6,079 nucleotides of DNA from Nitriliruptoraceae bacterium (lineage in GTDB: Bacteria > Actinomycetota > Nitriliruptoria > Nitriliruptorales > Nitriliruptoraceae), in contig SKLC01000204.1 in assembly GCA_007123425.1 (NCBI GenBank), positions 1-6,079 of the forward strand, written 5' to 3'. How positions within the stretch are numbered: position 1 is the stretch's first letter; the number at the start of each line of letters is the position of its first letter. Made by a program: the position numbers and the translations under genes. Shown piece after piece: positions 4,784-6,079 of this stretch. Below the pieces are notes generated by a model that saw only the letters and a program-made list of their open reading frames with translations, was not told where the DNA came from and made no database searches.

Positions 4784-6079
4784 TCAGCTGCCGCCGCTGG
4801 CCTTCTTCGTCGCCTTCTTCGCCGAGCTCCGCGTCGCCTTCTTCGTGGCCTTCTTGCTCGTGGCCTTCTTGGCGCCCTTCTTCGCGGCGGCCTTCTTGGT
4901 GCTCTTCTTCGCGCCCTTCTTCGCCGCCTTCTTGGCCGGTGGCTTCTGCTTGCCGCGGTAGGTCATCGGGATCGGGTCGGGGATGTCCTCGCCCCACAGG
5001 GGCTCCCCGCCGAGCTCGGGATCGAAGGCCTCGACGCCCTCGACCACCGCCAGGACCGCCACCTGGGGCACCTCGAAGTCGTCGAGGTCGAACAGATGGT
5101 TGACCTCGGGGTGGGTGCAGATCGCCACCGGCTCCTTGCGGTTCCTCGGCGGCGGGCGCAGCGGCGCACCGCACTCCGGGCACGGCGAGGCGATCGGCAG
5201 CGACCACACGGCGAAGGCGTCGTCGGGGTAGCCGGTGGAGCCCACGAACGGCTTGCCGTAGCGCGAGATGCGCCGCTCCATGAAGGAGTGCTCAGGGTCG
5301 GTGGGCGAGCGGAACCAGCGCACGTGGCCCTCGTCGTCCTTGTAGGCCAGCCGCTGCTGGACGTTGCGGATGCCCTTGCACTTGGGGTAGTCGACGCAGC
5401 CGAAGAACGTTCCGAAGCGCCCCTCGCGGGCCATCATGGGCTGGCCGCACTCCGGGCAGCGCACGCGCTCGTCGGGCTCGGGCTCCGGCTCGGGCTCGCC
5501 GACCGTGCCGTCGTCGTTGAGCGGCAGCGTGCCCTGGCAGTCGGGCCAGCGGCTGCACGAGGCGAACCACTGCTTGGACTTGCCGGAGAACACCCGCTCC
5601 ATCGGCGCGCCGCACTCGGGGCAGTCCGCCGGGTGCAGCAGCGGCAGGCGCGGGCGCTCGGGCTTGCGCTCGCGCACCCAGGTGTCCACCTCCTCGAGGA
5701 AGCGGTTGACCGTGGAGCACCAGGCCTCGTCGCCCGCGGCGATCTCGTCGAGGGTGGACTCCATCCGGGCGGTGAAGTTGATGTCCACCACCTCGGTGAA
5801 GTGCAGCTTGAGGAAGGAGACCACGACCTCGCCCAGCGGCGTCGGGAAGAAGCGGCGGGACTCCTTGGTCACGTAGTCGCGCTGCTCGAGCGTGGAGATG
5901 ATCGAGGCGTAGGTCGACGGCCGGCCGATGCCCTCCTCCTCGAGCGCCTCGACCAGGGTGCGCTCGGAGAAGCGCGGCGGCGGCGTGGTGGCGTGCTCCT
6001 CGCCCAGCAGCTCGGCCAGGTGCAGGCGCTGGCCCTCGGAGAGCTGCGGGAGCTGGTCGGAGACCTCGTCCTCCTCGCT
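4784..6079 (-). CDS. topA: DNA topoisomerase I, C-terminal 431 residues
   Basis: Type IA topoisomerase, which relaxes negative supercoils by passing DNA through a transient single-strand break. The N-terminal Toprim domain and catalytic tyrosine lie beyond the right edge. Numbering from the first residue in the window, the conserved PPPRFSERTLVEAL is at 33-46 and EGIGRPSTYASI at 50-61. TPLGEVV and the NFTARMESTLDEIA helix close the core. Two complete zinc ribbons follow: Cys153/156/175/181 and Cys208/211/228/234, the second with the typical GRFGTFFGCVDYPKCKG. They are joined by an acidic Glu-Pro linker near 195-204. A third, CPECGAP at 299-305, keeps Cys300 and Cys303 with CTH at 321-323 but lacks a clear fourth cysteine. 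The last 55 residues are Lys/Ala-rich, with 22 lysines mostly as KK pairs, like actinobacterial TopA tails that bind DNA. The reading frame is open to the edge, so no start is visible. The stop is TGA at 4786-4784. Confidence 0.97.
   Translation of the reverse strand, partial: SEEDEVSDQLPQLSEGQRLHLAELLGEEHATTPPPRFSERTLVEALEEEGIGRPSTYASIISTLEQRDYVTKESRRFFPTPLGEVVVSFLKLHFTEVVDINFTARMESTLDEIAAGDEAWCSTVNRFLEEVDTWVRERKPERPRLPLLHPADCPECGAPMERVFSGKSKQWFASCSRWPDCQGTLPLNDDGTVGEPEPEPEPDERVRCPECGQPMMAREGRFGTFFGCVDYPKCKGIRNVQQRLAYKDDEGHVRWFRSPTDPEHSFMERRISRYGKPFVGSTGYPDDAFAVWSLPIASPCPECGAPLRPPPRNRKEPVAICTHPEVNHLFDLDDFEVPQVAVLAVVEGVEAFDPELGGEPLWGEDIPDPIPMTYRGKQKPPAKKAAKKGAKKSTKKAAAKKGAKKATSKKATKKATRSSAKKATKKASGGS
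4802..4933 (-). repeat. topA: Coding repeat for the TopA lysine-rich tail
   Basis: This stretch encodes ten KK pairs, usually spaced by two to three small residues (Ala, Gly, Thr, Ser). On the plus strand it appears as CTTCTT recurring every 12-15 bases over most of the stretch, with one longer gap. Every lysine codon is AAG. The units resemble histone H1-type tails. In-frame tandem repeats like this tend to vary in copy number between strains. Confidence 0.85.

Noticed and set aside
4802..4933. Regular short repeat considered as a CRISPR-like or satellite array
   Set aside because: Units of 12-15 bases are in frame, encode the known type of TopA lysine tail and have no spacers.
2598..4961. 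787-residue open frame on the plus strand opposite the acyl-CoA dehydrogenase and the end of topA
   Set aside because: It crosses two genes and two intergenic regions without matching any family, and its phenylalanine-rich end is only the reverse reading of the TopA lysine repeat. It is a composition artefact.
4686..5207. Glu/Gly-rich minus-strand frame over the TopA tail
   Set aside because: It is a shifted reading of the AAG-rich repeat. The TopA frame carries the zinc ribbons and continues to the window edge.
1..6079. Frequent CTCGAG hexamers across the window
   Set aside because: They mostly arise from Leu-Glu codon pairs in one frame of GC-rich genes on the minus strand. Their placement shows no array or symmetry independent of coding.
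1..6079. Search for tRNA, rRNA, riboswitch, transposase, phage or defence genes
   Set aside because: No such signature was seen. Nearly all of the window is covered by four housekeeping-type genes, and the two gaps are only about 100 bases each.

Overview
The window is a very GC-rich, gene-dense stretch of a bacterial chromosome. All four protein-coding genes lie on the minus strand, so transcription runs from right to left. Codons end overwhelmingly in G or C. The order topA, then a thymidylate kinase fused to a transporter, then holB, together with a Lys/Ala-rich tail on topoisomerase I, points to an actinobacterium. Zinc ribbons on TopA, which as I recall mycobacterial and Streptomyces TopA lack, suggest a lineage away from those two groups. 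I cannot name a genus.

Layout in the direction of transcription: (1) 6079-4784, the C-terminal 431 residues of DNA topoisomerase I (topA), running off the right edge. (2) A 107-base intergenic region with a strong GC hairpin just after topA, a small inverted repeat and a possible leaderless promoter. (3) 4676-2727, a complete acyl-CoA oxidase-type acyl-CoA dehydrogenase of 649 residues. (4) A 100-base intergenic region with two inverted repeats and a second possible leaderless promoter. (5) 2626-431, a 731-residue protein joining a twelve-helix major facilitator superfamily (MFS) transporter to thymidylate kinase (tmk). (6) 434-1, the N-terminal 144 residues of the DNA polymerase III delta-prime subunit (holB), overlapping tmk by four bases and running off the left edge.

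Three of the four genes serve DNA replication. TopA removes negative supercoils, Tmk makes dTDP for dTTP synthesis, and HolB is part of the sliding-clamp loader. tmk and holB are almost certainly co-transcribed and probably translationally coupled. The fatty-acid enzyme between topA and tmk has no obvious link to replication and appears to be a separate transcription unit placed inside a conserved neighbourhood.

I found no mobile element, CRISPR array, RNA gene or new defence-like system. The points most worth a second look are the MFS-Tmk fusion with its proline-rich tail, the TopA tail that combines zinc ribbons with a histone-H1-like lysine repeat, and the acyl-CoA oxidase insertion.
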